A stretch of 64,000 nt of DNA from Caballeronia sp. GAFFF1 (GTDB lineage: Bacteria > Pseudomonadota > Gammaproteobacteria > Burkholderiales > Burkholderiaceae): positions 1 to 64,000 of the forward strand of contig NZ_JALQEM010000006.1 of assembly GCF_023630705.1 (NCBI RefSeq). Direction: 5' to 3'. The notes under the pieces are model-generated. The model worked only from the letters and a program-made list of their open reading frames with translations. It had not been told where the DNA came from and ran no database searches. Both the position numbers and the translations under genes were made by a program. Shown piece by piece: positions 10,253-19,618 of this stretch; positions within the stretch are counted from its first letter, which is position 1, and every line of letters begins with the position of its first letter.

Positions 10253-10975
10253 GTGATCGAGCTTCGCACTTTCGACGACCCGCGCGCCCACTCGGACGCG
10301 CTGGCGAGGGCCGTCAGCGGCGCGCTTGCCGCGTCGCTCGCGGCCAGGGGCGCCGCATCGGCCGATGCCGGCGCAGCCGCATCAGGACAGTCCGCTCATG
10401 CCACGCTCGCCGTGTCCGGCGGCACGAGCCCGCGTCCGTTCTTGCAGACGCTCTCGCACGAGCCGCTCGGGTGGGCGCACATCGACGTGACGCTCGTCGA
10501 CGACCGCTGGGTGCCTGAAACCGATTCCGCGAGCAACGCGCGCCTCGTGCGCGAGACGCTTCTGCAAGACGCGGGCGCGGCCGCCTACTTCCTGCCGCTC
10601 GTCGATACGTCCGCCACGCTCGAAGCGCACGTCGCCGCGCTGAACGCCGACGCGCGCCGCCGTCTGCCGGACGTCGCCGTGCTCGGCATGGGCGAGGACG
10701 GCCACACGGCATCCATCTTCGCGGACGCGCCCGAATGGGACTTCGCCGTTTCCACGCAGGACCGCTTTGTCGCCGTGCATCCGGGCAGCGCGCCGCATGC
10801 GCGCGTGAGCCTGTCGATGTCCGCTCTCAAGCAGGTGAAGCAGCTTTTCCTCTTCATCTCCGGCCAGAAGAAACTGGACGTGCTGAACGCGGCGCTCGCC
10901 GCGCGCCAAAAGAATGCCATCTCGACCCTGGCCAACGATGAAGGAGTGAAGCTCGATGTCTACTGGTGTGCATAA
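10253..10975 (+). CDS. pgl: 6-phosphogluconolactonase
   Basis: Hydrolyses 6-phosphogluconolactone to 6-phosphogluconate. The 240-residue protein has the SGGTSPRPF motif near residue 58 and the catalytic-region motif [12 protein letters not shown] near 144. It starts at GTG with GGAGGAG a few bases upstream, 132 bp after zwf. Its 3' end overlaps the start of the glk-hexR fusion by 20 bases, so the two are translationally coupled. Confidence 0.95.
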   Translation: MIELRTFDDPRAHSDALARAVSGALAASLAARGAASADAGAAASGQSAHATLAVSGGTSPRPFLQTLSHEPLGWAHIDVTLVDDRWVPETDSASNARLVRETLLQDAGAAAYFLPLVDTSATLEAHVAALNADARRRLPDVAVLGMGEDGHTASIFADAPEWDFAVSTQDRFVAVHPGSAPHARVSLSMSALKQVKQLFLFISGQKKLDVLNAALAARQKNAISTLANDEGVKLDVYWCA

Positions 10976-12872
10976 GGCCGCGCCGGCGGCGAGCCACGCC
11001 GATGGACCGAGGCTGCTCGCCGACATCGGCGGCACCAACGCGCGCTTCGCGCTGGAGACGGCGCCCGGCGAAATCGGGCAGATTCGCGTGTATCCGGGCG
11101 CCGATTACCCCGGCATCGCCGAAGTCATGCAGCAGTATCTGAAGGACACGAAAGTCGGCCGCGTGAATCACGCTGCGATCGCGATCGCCAATCCGGTGGA
11201 CGGCGATCACGTGAAAATGACGAACCACGACTGGAGCTTTTCGATCGAAGCGACGCGCCGCGCGCTCGGCTTCGACACGCTGCTGGTCGTCAACGACTTC
11301 ACCGCGCTCGCGATGGCGCTGCCCGGCCTCACCGATGCGCAGCGCGTGCAGGTGGGCGGCGGCGCGCGCCGGCAGAACAGCGTGATCGGCCTCCTGGGTC
11401 CGGGCACGGGCCTCGGCGTGTCGGGTCTGATCCCCGCGGACGATCGCTGGATCGCGCTCGGCAGCGAAGGCGGACATGCAACCTTCTCGCCGTTCGATGA
11501 AAGCGAAGACCTCGTCACGCGCTATGCGCGCCGCAAGTTCCCGCACGTGTCGTTCGAACGCGTGTGCGCGGGGCAGGGGCTGGAGCTGATCTACCGCGCA
11601 TTCGCGGAGCGCGACAACGTCGCGGTCGCCGACACCTTCACCGCCGCCGACGTCACCACGCGCGCGCATCAAGGCGAGGCGCTCGCGCTCGAAACGGTGA
11701 ACTGCTTCTGCGCGATCCTCGGCACGTTTGCGGGCAATATCGCGGTGACGCTCGGCGCGCTGGGCGGCATTTATATCGGCGGCGGCATCGTGCTGAAGCT
11801 GGGCGAGCTGTTCCACAAGTCGCCGTTTCGCGAGCGGTTCGAGTCGAAAGGGCGCTTCCAGCAGTATTTGTCCGGCATTCCGACTTACGTCATCACCGCG
11901 GAATACCCGGCGTTTCTCGGCGTGTCCGCGATTCTGGCCGAGCAGTTGTCGAACCGCGCGAACAGCGGATCGTCGGCGGTGTTCGAGCGCATTCGCCAGA
12001 TGCGCGATGCCCTCACGCCCGCCGAACGGCGCGTGGCCGATCTTGCGCTGAATCATCCGCGCTCGATCATCAACGATCCGATCATCGACATTGCGCGCAA
12101 GGCCGACGTGAGCCAGCCGACGGTGATTCGCTTCTGCCGCTCGCTCGGCTGTCAGGGCCTCTCCGACTTCAAGCTGAAGCTCGCGACGGGGCTCACCGGC
12201 ACGATTCCGGTGAGCCACAGTCAGGTGCATCTTGGGGATACGGCCACCGATTTCGGCGCGAAGGTGCTGGACAACACCGTGTCGGCCATCCTTCAGCTGC
12301 GCGAGCATCTGAACTTCGAGAACGTCGAGCGCGCGATCGACATTCTGAACGGCGCGCGGCGCATCGAGTTCTATGGCCTCGGGAATTCGAACATCGTCGC
12401 GCAGGACGCGCACTACAAGTTCTTCCGCTTCGGCATCCCGACGATTGCGTACGGCGATCTGTACATGCAGGCGGCGTCGGCGGCGCTGCTCGGCAAGGGT
12501 GATGTGATCGTGGCCGTGTCGAAGTCCGGTCGCGCGCCGGAACTGCTGCGCGTGCTGGAAGTGGCGATGCAGCAAGGTGCGACGGTCATCGCGATCACGT
12601 CGAGCAACACGCCGCTCGCCAAGCGTGCGACGGTGGCGCTGGAGACGGATCACATCGAGATTCGCGAGTCCCAGTTGTCGATGATCTCGCGCATTCTGCA
12701 TCTCGTGATCATCGACATCCTCGCGGTCGGCGTGGCCATTCGCCGCGCGGCGCCGCAGCCGGGCGCGAAGATCAGCGAGACGGTCGCGCAAGCCCGCGAG
12801 TCCAGCGACGACGAAGCCGCCGCCGTGCTCGACTGGCTGAGTCACGGTGCGTCGGGCATGGCGAAGGAATAG
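10956..12872 (+). CDS. glk: Bifunctional glucokinase / HexR (RpiR-family) regulator fusion
   Basis: A 638-residue two-part protein. Residues ~1-335 are a glucokinase, with the ATP-binding motif DIGGTNAR at 23-30. Residues ~347-420 form an RpiR-type helix-turn-helix ([11 protein letters not shown]), and ~460-600 form a SIS sugar-phosphate sensing domain. The fusion links glucose phosphorylation with control of the same pathway. Glk-HexR fusions are known in Burkholderia. The likely target is the operator in the zwf promoter, and the operon ends at a strong terminator 20 bp downstream. Overlap with pgl suggests coordinated translation. Confidence 0.95.
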   Translation: MSTGVHKAAPAASHADGPRLLADIGGTNARFALETAPGEIGQIRVYPGADYPGIAEVMQQYLKDTKVGRVNHAAIAIANPVDGDHVKMTNHDWSFSIEATRRALGFDTLLVVNDFTALAMALPGLTDAQRVQVGGGARRQNSVIGLLGPGTGLGVSGLIPADDRWIALGSEGGHATFSPFDESEDLVTRYARRKFPHVSFERVCAGQGLELIYRAFAERDNVAVADTFTAADVTTRAHQGEALALETVNCFCAILGTFAGNIAVTLGALGGIYIGGGIVLKLGELFHKSPFRERFESKGRFQQYLSGIPTYVITAEYPAFLGVSAILAEQLSNRANSGSSAVFERIRQMRDALTPAERRVADLALNHPRSIINDPIIDIARKADVSQPTVIRFCRSLGCQGLSDFKLKLATGLTGTIPVSHSQVHLGDTATDFGAKVLDNTVSAILQLREHLNFENVERAIDILNGARRIEFYGLGNSNIVAQDAHYKFFRFGIPTIAYGDLYMQAASAALLGKGDVIVAVSKSGRAPELLRVLEVAMQQGATVIAITSSNTPLAKRATVALETDHIEIRESQLSMISRILHLVIIDILAVGVAIRRAAPQPGAKISETVAQARESSDDEAAAVLDWLSHGASGMAKE

Positions 12873-12891
12873 CGCCTGAGCAGTTCGAACG

Positions 12892-12925
12892 AAAAGGGCC
12901 GCCGATGCGAATCGGCGGCCCTTTT
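12892..12925 (+). terminator. Terminator of the zwf-pgl-glk/hexR operon
   Basis: A perfect 15-bp stem (12892-12906 with 12911-12925) with loop GCGA. A at the 5' arm and T at the 3' arm make it usable from both sides, so it can also stop leftward transcripts from the porin gene. Confidence 0.85.
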
Positions 12926-12994
12926 CTTTGGCGCACAAGACAACGGCGCGGCTCCTTGCGGGGGCCGCGCCGCTTAGTGCGTCAGACGCGCTGC

Positions 12995-14155
12995 TTAGAA
13001 CGAGTGCTGAATGCCTGCGTACACGCCCGTCTGGCTGCGGCCGGGGAACGGATTGTCCGTCGACGCGGCGGTGCCGAAGTTGTTGGCGTTGAGGCCGTAG
13101 TTCGCCGTCTTGCTGTTCTGAACGGTGGCGACTTGCAGATCGAACAACGTGCGCTTCGACAGGTTGTACGAACCGCCGACGGTGTACATCGTCGCGTTGC
13201 CTGCGCCGTTGTTGCCGTTGACGTGATAGACGGCAGCGGTCAGCGCCGCAGCCGGCGACGCTTGCCACGTCACGCCGCCCCATTCGTGGTCGAGCGTGGT
13301 CGGTTCGCCCGGCAACTGGCCGGTCATGCCCGAAGAACGAATCGCCTGGTAACCCGCCTGAATCTTGAACTGGCCGAGGAACACGTTGGCCATGGCGGAG
13401 TATTCGCGCGAATAGGCATAGACGCCGTTGCCGTTCGCGTTGTCCGCGCCGGTGATGCCGCCATTGAGTGCGTTATACGCGCCGCCGAGCATGCCGTTGG
13501 CCGGATTGCGGATTTCGTCGTACATGCCGCGAATCTGGAAGTAGGGCGACGTATAGGTCACGTACGCGCCTGCTTCGCGGCCTTGCTTCGTGCTTCCGTT
13601 GCCGTTCCAGTTCGTCGCGTTCGAAAGCGCGTATTGGCCGTAGAAGTCGAAGCCCGCGAACTTCGGCGACTGGTACGAGATGTTGTTGCTCGATTGCGGC
13701 CAGTTACGTCCACGCACCAGCGAAGCCGACGACCAGTTCGACTGACCGAACGGATCGAAGTCCCATACGCCGTTGGACACAAACAGTTCGCGGCCAAGCA
13801 GCACGGTGCCGAAGCTGTTATTGGCGATACCCACCGTCGCCCAGCGATTGAAGAGGCCGCCGCCGCCCGGGCCCTGGCCCGTCATGGTGTTGAAGCTGCC
13901 TTCCAGCTGGAACACGGCACGATTGCCGCCGCCCAGATCTTCGGCGCCCTTCAAGCCCCAGAGGCTCGTGCCCCAGTCGCCGCTTTCGGCGCGGATACGG
14001 CTCCCCGTGACATTCTTCGCCGCACCGGTCGGCACGCCGTTCATGTATTCGAGTCCCGCGTCCAGGCGGCCATACAGCGTCACGCTGCTCTGGGCATGCG
14101 CCGCCGCGCCGAACGTCAGCAGCGCTGCCGCTGCAAGCAAAGCCTTCTTCATCAT
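12995..14155 (-). CDS. Gram-negative porin (Burkholderia OmpC-like), copy 1
   Basis: A 386-residue outer-membrane trimeric porin. The signal peptide MMKKALLAAAALLTFGAAAHA is followed by QSSVTLYGRLDAGLEY, the classic N-terminus of porin family 4. It ends in QTGVYAGIQHSF, with the terminal Phe recognised by the BAM complex. GGAGG spacing favours the second of the two ATGs. It is a close paralogue of the porin just upstream (14402-15574), with most differences in loop regions and near the N-terminus. Each copy has its own promoter region. Confidence 0.94.
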   Translation of the reverse strand: MMKKALLAAAALLTFGAAAHAQSSVTLYGRLDAGLEYMNGVPTGAAKNVTGSRIRAESGDWGTSLWGLKGAEDLGGGNRAVFQLEGSFNTMTGQGPGGGGLFNRWATVGIANNSFGTVLLGRELFVSNGVWDFDPFGQSNWSSASLVRGRNWPQSSNNISYQSPKFAGFDFYGQYALSNATNWNGNGSTKQGREAGAYVTYTSPYFQIRGMYDEIRNPANGMLGGAYNALNGGITGADNANGNGVYAYSREYSAMANVFLGQFKIQAGYQAIRSSGMTGQLPGEPTTLDHEWGGVTWQASPAAALTAAVYHVNGNNGAGNATMYTVGGSYNLSKRTLFDLQVATVQNSKTANYGLNANNFGTAASTDNPFPGRSQTGVYAGIQHSF

Positions 14156-14199
14156 CTCCTCCAGCTCCTGTCAAAAGTGAACCAACTGCCGTTGGAATT

Positions 14200-14216
14200 T
14201 TGAAGGAGAACTACAT
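14200..14216 (-). promoter_or_regulatory. Shared operator-like element upstream of porin 1
   Basis: TTGAAGGAGAACTACAT lies 45-61 bp before the porin start. It shares the TTTTGAAG and AACTAC blocks with the element upstream of porin 2 and matches 12 of 17 positions of the HexR operator at zwf. HexR binding is speculative. Confidence 0.3.
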
Positions 14217-14302
14217 TTTCGGAGGGTCGGCTTTGTACTTTTGATTCAATTTGACAAACGCGGCAACAGGCCGCCGCATGCATGCGTCAGACGAGCCGCC
14301 AA

Positions 14303-14339
14303 TAAAAAACGGTGCGACACCCTTTCGGGCACCGCACCG
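14303..14339 (-). terminator. Terminator of porin 2
   Basis: Outer stem CGGTGCG (14310-14316) with CGCACCG (14333-14339), extended by inner G-T and G-C pairs around a GAAA loop on the minus strand. An A-rich run at 14303-14309 gives the T-tract for leftward transcripts. Confidence 0.8.
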
Positions 14340-14401
14340 ATACGCGCCTCTCGCAGCAGCGTGAAAACCTTATAGAACTATTCTTGGTTCAGACTCGCTG
14401 C

Positions 14402-15574
14402 TTAGAACGAGTGCTGAATGCCGGCATAGACGCCCGTCTGGCTGTGGCCGGCGAACGGGTTGTCCGTCGCGGCGGCCGTGCCGAAGTTGTTGGCGTTCAG
14501 GCCGTAGTTGGCGGTCTTGCTGTTTTGCACCGTCGCGACTTGCAGGTCGAACAGGGTGCGCTTCGACAGGTTGTACGAGCCGCCGACCGTGTAGATGGTC
14601 GCGTTACCCGCGCCGTTGTTGCCGTTCACGTGGTAGACCGCGCCGATCAGTGCCGCCGCCGGCGTCGCTTGCCACGTCACGCCGCCCCATTCGTGGTCGA
14701 GCGTGGTCGGCTGGCCGGGCAGCTGGCCCACCATGCCGGACGAGCGGATCGCCTGGTAAGCGCCCTGGACCTTGAACTGGCCGAGGAACAGGTTGAACAT
14801 CGCCGTGTACTCGCGCGAGTACGCGTAGACGCCGTTGCCGTTCGCGTTGTTCGCGCCGGTCGTCCCGCCGTTGAGCGCGTTGTAGGCGCCGCCGAGCGTA
14901 CCGTTGGCCGGGTTGCGAATTTCGTCGTACATGCCGCGAATCTGGAAGAGCGGCGTGGTGTACGTGATGTACGCGCCACCTTCGCGGCCTTGCGGCGTCG
15001 TGCCGTTGCCGTTCCAGTTCGTCGCGTTGGACAGTGCGTACTGGCCGTAGAAGTCGAAGCCCGCGAACTTCGGCGACTGGTACGAAATGTTGTTGCTCGA
15101 TTGCGGCCAGTTGCGCCCACGCACCAGCGAAGCCGAAGACCAGTTCGACTGACCGAACGGATCGAAGTCCCACACGCCGTTAGCGATGAAGAGTTCGCGA
15201 CCCAACAGCAGCGTACCGAAGTTGTTGTTCGCGACACCGACCGTCGCCCAACGATTGAAGAGGCCGCCGCCGCCCGGGCCCTGACCCGTCATGGTGTTGA
15301 AGCTGCCTTCCAACTGGAACACGGCGCGATAGCCGCCGCCCAGATCTTCGACGCCCTTCATGCCCCAGAGGCTCGTACCCCAGTCGCCGCTTTCCGCACG
15401 GAAGCGGTGCGAGGAGCCGGTGGCCGCGCCGTTGGCGCCGACGCCGGTCGGCACGCCGTTCATGTACTCCAGTCCGGCGTCCAGGCGGCCATACAGCGTT
15501 ACGCTGCTTTGAGCCTGAGCCACTGCGCTGAACGTCAGCAGTGCTGCTGCCGCGAGCAAAGCTTTCTTCATCAT
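14402..15574 (-). CDS. Gram-negative porin (Burkholderia OmpC-like), copy 2
   Basis: A 390-residue outer-membrane porin with signal peptide MMKKALLAAAALLTFSAVAQA, mature start QSSVTLYGRLDAGLEY and C-terminal Phe. An upstream in-frame extension of 21 codons lacks a ribosome-binding site, whereas GGAGG directly precedes the chosen ATG pair. Almost every block is shared with copy 1, and a four-residue insertion (VGANGA region) distinguishes them near residue 45. The order suggests a tandem duplication with independent promoters and terminators. Confidence 0.94.
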   Translation of the reverse strand: MMKKALLAAAALLTFSAVAQAQSSVTLYGRLDAGLEYMNGVPTGVGANGAATGSSHRFRAESGDWGTSLWGMKGVEDLGGGYRAVFQLEGSFNTMTGQGPGGGGLFNRWATVGVANNNFGTLLLGRELFIANGVWDFDPFGQSNWSSASLVRGRNWPQSSNNISYQSPKFAGFDFYGQYALSNATNWNGNGTTPQGREGGAYITYTTPLFQIRGMYDEIRNPANGTLGGAYNALNGGTTGANNANGNGVYAYSREYTAMFNLFLGQFKVQGAYQAIRSSGMVGQLPGQPTTLDHEWGGVTWQATPAAALIGAVYHVNGNNGAGNATIYTVGGSYNLSKRTLFDLQVATVQNSKTANYGLNANNFGTAAATDNPFAGHSQTGVYAGIQHSF

Positions 15575-16052
15575 CTCCTCCAACCCTGTCAAGAAATAGA
15601 ACCAAGTGCTGCCGTGTGCGGTTCGATGCGGGCGCATCCAACCGGAAATTGTTTTTCGAGGAACGACACACGCGTAACGACAGTGCTCGTGACGACTCGC
15701 GCGTCGTGGGCGCGAATCTGACGCCGGTCCGTCGACTGGCGTTTCCTCACTTTGTTTTGAAGTAAAACTACTTTTTGTGCACTTCGTTTTGGTACTTTAG
15801 TTACCAATTTAACAAATTACGTCACACTCGCCAAAGGAATTTGACGCTCACCGATGCGGTGTGTCAAAAACGCAAAGCCATTGTGGCGCGCACGCGACCC
15901 AAAGCATGGGAAACGGCTCGCAAAGCCTTATGCAGCAAGGCTCTGAGCTTGGGTAAGTTTCGGGGTCAGGTTTCACGCCTATTGACGCGCGGACGTGTCG
16001 GCGCTAGGGGCGGAAACGGGTTGGAAAGGCCGTCGGGCGGGGCGCGAGGGGC
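15575..16052. other. Upstream region of porin 2
   Basis: About 480 bp without a supportable gene. A block at ~15789-15825 resembles the region at ~14230-14260 before porin 1 (GTACTTT followed by CAATTT and ACAAA), so it is probably a promoter inherited with the duplication. It also contains the operator-like element at 15757-15773. Nothing else is recognisable. Confidence 0.5.
15757..15773 (-). promoter_or_regulatory. HexR-like operator candidate upstream of porin 2
   Basis: TTGAAGTAAAACTACTT matches 14 of 17 positions of the palindrome TTGTAGTAAAACTACAA, a HexR-type sequence. It lies ~183 bp ahead of the porin start. The matching block before porin 1 (14200-14216) supports a shared function, but the regulator is unproven. 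Confidence 0.4.
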
Positions 16053-16053
16053 G

Positions 16054-16080
16054 AAAAAAAAGCGCCTTGCGGGCGCTTTT
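16054..16080 (-). terminator. Terminator of the hisQMP operon
   Basis: GCGCC (16062-16066) and GGCGC (16072-16076) flanked by eight A and four T. It can act in both directions and lies 20 bp past the ATPase stop codon. Confidence 0.8.
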
Positions 16081-16100
16081 TCTCGAAGAGTCTGCGGCAG

Positions 16101-16880
16101 CTACTTGAGACTACCCGAAAGAAACTGCCTGAGCCGCTCACTCTTCGGTTGAGCGAACACCTCGTTGGGGCGGCCTTCCTCTTCGATGCGCCCCTGATGC
16201 AGAAACACGACGTGGTTCGACACATTGCGCGCGAACGCCATTTCGTGCGTGACGACGATCATCGTGCGGCCTTCCTCGGCGAGCGTCTGCATCACCTTCA
16301 GTACTTCGCCCACGAGTTCCGGATCGAGCGCGGACGTGGGTTCGTCAAAGAGCATGACGTCCGGGTGCATGGCGAGCGCGCGGGCAATCGCCACGCGCTG
16401 CTGCTGGCCGCCCGACAAGTGCGACGGATATTGCTTCTCCAGCCGCGGCGCGAGCCCGACCTTCTCCAGATACGTGCGGGCGCGATCCTCGGCTTCCTTT
16501 TTCGGCAGGCCCAGCACGTTGACGGGTGCTTCCGTCACGTTCTCCAGCACGTTCATGTGCGACCAGAGGTTGAAGTGCTGGAAGACCATCGAGAGCTTCG
16601 AGCGGACCTGCCGCAGTTGCTTCGCGTCCGCGACTCTCAACGCGCCGGTCTTGTCCATCATCGTGCGCACTTCGGCGCCGTCGACGAAGATGCGCCCGCG
16701 ATTCGGCTGTTCGAGAAAGTTGATACAGCGCAGCATCGTGCTCTTGCCGGATCCCGACGACCCGATGATGCTGATCACGTCGCCGGCGTTCGCCTTCAGC
16801 GAGACGCCTTTCAGGACTTCGTTGCTGCCGTACTGCTTGTGAATGTCGTCGACGAAAAGCTTGTGCTTCTGGGAATTCAT
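16101..16880 (-). CDS. hisP: Histidine/basic amino-acid ABC transporter ATPase
   Basis: A 259-residue HisP-type ATPase started at the ATG at 16880, which has AGGA upstream; a longer open frame adds an unsupported leader. Walker [10 protein letters not shown] lies near residue 40, the signature LSGGQQQR near 156, and Walker [15 protein letters not shown] near 176. The insert [20 protein letters not shown] is typical of HisP-type proteins. With HisQ and HisM it would import histidine, arginine, lysine or ornithine. It is last in a leftward three-gene operon. Confidence 0.93.
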   Translation of the reverse strand: MNSQKHKLFVDDIHKQYGSNEVLKGVSLKANAGDVISIIGSSGSGKSTMLRCINFLEQPNRGRIFVDGAEVRTMMDKTGALRVADAKQLRQVRSKLSMVFQHFNLWSHMNVLENVTEAPVNVLGLPKKEAEDRARTYLEKVGLAPRLEKQYPSHLSGGQQQRVAIARALAMHPDVMLFDEPTSALDPELVGEVLKVMQTLAEEGRTMIVVTHEMAFARNVSNHVVFLHQGRIEEEGRPNEVFAQPKSERLRQFLSGSLK

Positions 16881-16908
16881 GTGCGGTCCTGTAGCCCGAT
16901 TGCCTGAC

Positions 16909-17622
16909 TTATTTGCCTTGCGGCCGCAGGTACGCGAGCCAGCGATGTTCGGCGCGGCGGAACAGCCACACGAGCGCGAACGAAATGACGAGGTAGAGCA
17001 GGGCGGCAATGCCGAACGCCTGGAACGACTGATACGTCGCGGAGTTCACGTCGCGCGCAATCTTCAGGATGTCCGGCACCGTCGCCGTGAACGCGACGGT
17101 GGTCGCGTGCAGCATCAGAATGACTTCGTTGCTGTAGTAAGGCAGCGCGCGGCGCAGCGCCGACGGCAGAATCACGCGGCGATACAGCGTGAAGCTCGAC
17201 ATGCCGTATGCGCGCGCCGCTTCTATCTCGCCATAGGGCGTCGCCTTGATCGCGCCGGCGAAGATTTCCGTCGTGTACGCGCAGGTGTTGAGCGTGAAGG
17301 CGAGCAGCGTGCAGTTCATGCCGCTGCGGAAGAACTCGGAAAGCAGCATGTGATCGCGCACGACCTGCAGGCTGTAAAGGCCCGTATAGCAGAGCAGCAG
17401 TTGCACGTAGAGCGGCGTGCCGCGAAAGACGTACGTGTACAGCCAGACGCTGCGCGAGAGCAGCTTGTTCTTCGAGACCCGCGCCACGGCGAGCGGCACG
17501 GAGAGGCAGAACCCGAGTCCGATGGACACGACGAGCAGCCACATCGTGATGGCGAGACCGGTAATGCGGTAGCCGTCGGTGAAAAGGTAGTTCTTCCAGA
17601 ATTCCTGGATGATTTCGATCAT
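16909..17622 (-). CDS. hisM: Histidine/basic amino-acid ABC permease
   Basis: A 237-residue inner-membrane permease of the polar amino-acid family. Five membrane segments are predicted, and the EAA loop reads [21 protein letters not shown]. It forms a heterodimer with HisQ (known for the family). It lies 28 bp upstream of hisP and ~54 bp downstream of hisQ. Confidence 0.92.
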   Translation of the reverse strand: MIEIIQEFWKNYLFTDGYRITGLAITMWLLVVSIGLGFCLSVPLAVARVSKNKLLSRSVWLYTYVFRGTPLYVQLLLCYTGLYSLQVVRDHMLLSEFFRSGMNCTLLAFTLNTCAYTTEIFAGAIKATPYGEIEAARAYGMSSFTLYRRVILPSALRRALPYYSNEVILMLHATTVAFTATVPDILKIARDVNSATYQSFQAFGIAALLYLVISFALVWLFRRAEHRWLAYLRPQGK

Positions 17623-17676
17623 GAAGTCCGCCGCTCTTTGATACTGGAATAAGGCTGGATATCCGAATACCGCTGA

Positions 17677-18363
17677 TTACAGGTCCGCCTTGCGCACGCC
17701 GATGGAATAGCGCCGCTCCAGCCAGATCAGCACGAAGTTCGAGATGGTGGTGATGGCGAGATAGACGACGCCGGCGAGCAGCGTGAAGAAGAAGAACCGC
17801 TGCGTGCCTTTGCCGGCGTCCTGCGCCGCCTTCACCACGTCCGCGAGGCCGATTATCGACACCAGCGCGGTCGCCTTCACCATCACCTGCCAGTTGTTGC
17901 CGATGCCCGGCAGCGCGAAGCGCATCATCTGAGGAAACATGATGCGAGAGAAGGTCTGCCACGGCGTCATGCCGTAGGCCGCGCCCGCTTCGAGCTGGCC
18001 GCGCGGCACCGAAAGGAACGCGCCCCGGAACGTCTCCGTGAAATACGCGCCGTAGATGAAGCCGAGCACAAGAATGCCCGCGAGGAACGGGTCGATATCG
18101 ATCTGGTCCCAGCCGAGCTGGTCGGTGAGCAGGTTCAGCCAGATCTGGATGCTGTAGAAGAGCAGCAGCATCAGCACGAGATCGGGTACGCCGCGAATCA
18201 GCGTCGTATAGACCGTGCCGATGCCCGACGCGATACGGCTCTTGGAGAGCTTCGCCGCCGCGCCGATGAGGCCGATCACGAAGGCGAACGCCAGCGACAG
18301 CACCGCGAGCTTGACGGTCTGCCAGGTGCCCGCGAGGATCAGCGGACCGTAGCCTTGCAACAT
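17677..18363 (-). CDS. hisQ: Histidine/basic amino-acid ABC permease
   Basis: A 228-residue permease beginning MLQGYGPLILAGTWQTVKLA, the usual HisQ start, with AAGGA 6 bases upstream; an in-frame ATG nine codons earlier is less likely. The EAA loop reads LEAGAAYGMTPWQTFSRIMFP. It is first in the operon. The periplasmic binding protein (HisJ/ArgT), which often precedes hisQ, is absent here and must be encoded elsewhere. Confidence 0.92.
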   Translation of the reverse strand: MLQGYGPLILAGTWQTVKLAVLSLAFAFVIGLIGAAAKLSKSRIASGIGTVYTTLIRGVPDLVLMLLLFYSIQIWLNLLTDQLGWDQIDIDPFLAGILVLGFIYGAYFTETFRGAFLSVPRGQLEAGAAYGMTPWQTFSRIMFPQMMRFALPGIGNNWQVMVKATALVSIIGLADVVKAAQDAGKGTQRFFFFTLLAGVVYLAITTISNFVLIWLERRYSIGVRKADL

Positions 18364-18611
18364 GGTGATTCCTTGATAAGGTGCGCCCATTCCACGCGCG
18401 CACGAAGCGGCTCGCCGCCGCGATTCGTCGCCGAAATTGGCCGCCGAAGTTGACCGCCTACGCGCGGCTCGCGCCGTTACCTCGATGGAGCCCCGACGCG
18501 GATGGTCTCGTTTCTTTGCGGCGCCGTCATGGTGCGGAAGCCGGCGGTCCGTATTCTAGGTGGCCAAAATTGGCGAGCACGCCCAAAACGCAAACGCCGC
18601 GAATGTCGTGG

Positions 18612-18650
18612 ATGCCCCGAAATGCCCCAAATGCCCCGAATGCCCCGCCG
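18612..18650 (+). repeat. Short tandem repeat, ATGCCCCRA unit
   Basis: Four consecutive units of nine to ten bases (ATGCCCCGA, ATGCCCCAA, ATGCCCCGA and a partial unit) lie in the 18364-18856 divergent gap between hisQ and the pirin gene. The gap otherwise holds the promoters of both genes, which I could not pinpoint. Confidence 0.55.
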
Positions 18651-18856
18651 CCCGTGTTTCCGAAGGCGCTGCCGCGACGCCGCCACCCGAAAAGCGCGGT
18701 ATTTTACCCGAACCCGGCGTGCGCGCGGCGATAGCCGGACAAGTCCGATTACCTCCATCGGCGGGACGGTGTAGTGCCATTGCGCTCGTTGTTCCGGCAG
18801 GCGGCCGCCCTTACATTGTCTCCATCGCAGTTCAACGTCTACACCGGGAGCACAAC

Positions 18857-19555
18857 ATGTTCGAGATTCGCCGCAGCAACGAACGCGGTCACGCCAACCA
18901 CGGCTGGCTGGACTCGTATCACACCTTCTCGTTCGCTGATTATTTCGATCCGGAGCACGTCCACTTCGGCGCGCTGCGCGTGATCAACGAAGACCGCGTC
19001 GCGGGCGGACAGGGCTTCGGCACGCACGGTCATCGCGACATGGAGATCGTGAGCTACGTGCTGGAAGGCGCGCTCGCGCATCGCGACAGCATGGGCAACG
19101 GATCGACCATCCGCCCCGGTGACGTGCAGCGCATGAGCGCCGGAACCGGCGTGCGGCATAGCGAGTTCAACGGCTCGCCGACCGAAACGGCGCACTTCCT
19201 GCAAATCTGGATCATTCCGGATGCGCCGGGCGGCGCGCCGGGCTACGAGGAAAAGCGTTTCACCGATGAGGAAAAGCGTGGCCGCCTGCGCGTGATCGCT
19301 TCACCCGACGGCACGGACGGCTCGGTGAAGATCGGCGCCGACGCGCGGATTTTCGCGGGCCTGTTCGATGGCGAAGAGCGCGCCGACTTCGACGTGCCGG
19401 CGGGCCGCCGCGTGTATGTGCATGTGGCGCGCGGCAAGGTGTCGGTGAACGGCGAGGCGCTCGGCGCGGGTGATGCCGCGAAGATCGAGGATGTCGCCAA
19501 AGTCACGATCGACGGCGGCGAACAGGCGGAAGTGCTGTTGTTCGATCTGGCGTGA
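18857..19555 (+). CDS. Pirin-family protein (YhaK-like, possible quercetinase)
   Basis: A 232-residue bicupin. The metal-binding motif THGHRDMEIVSYVLEG near residues 55-70 contains the His and Glu ligands. HSEFNGS and HFLQIWIIP are typical of pirin/YhaK proteins. Some members show quercetin 2,3-dioxygenase activity, but the physiological role is uncertain. The ATG at 18857 is preceded by GGGAG. It is monocistronic, with a strong terminator directly downstream. Confidence 0.9.
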   Translation: MFEIRRSNERGHANHGWLDSYHTFSFADYFDPEHVHFGALRVINEDRVAGGQGFGTHGHRDMEIVSYVLEGALAHRDSMGNGSTIRPGDVQRMSAGTGVRHSEFNGSPTETAHFLQIWIIPDAPGGAPGYEEKRFTDEEKRGRLRVIASPDGTDGSVKIGADARIFAGLFDGEERADFDVPAGRRVYVHVARGKVSVNGEALGAGDAAKIEDVAKVTIDGGEQAEVLLFDLA

Positions 19556-19572
19556 TCGGCTGTCGATGTGGA

Positions 19573-19602
19573 AACCGCGGGCTCGCGCCCGCGGTTTTTT
19601 TT
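19573..19602 (+). terminator. Terminator of the pirin gene
   Basis: Ten-base perfect stem AACCGCGGGC (19573-19582) with GCCCGCGGTT (19587-19596), loop TCGC, then a T run to 19602. Confidence 0.9.
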
Positions 19603-19618
19603 CGCCTGCGAGAACCGC

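Noticed and set aside
10854..13283. An 809-codon minus-strand frame opposite pgl and glk-hexR
   Set aside because: Antisense of well-supported genes, with no recognisable domains.
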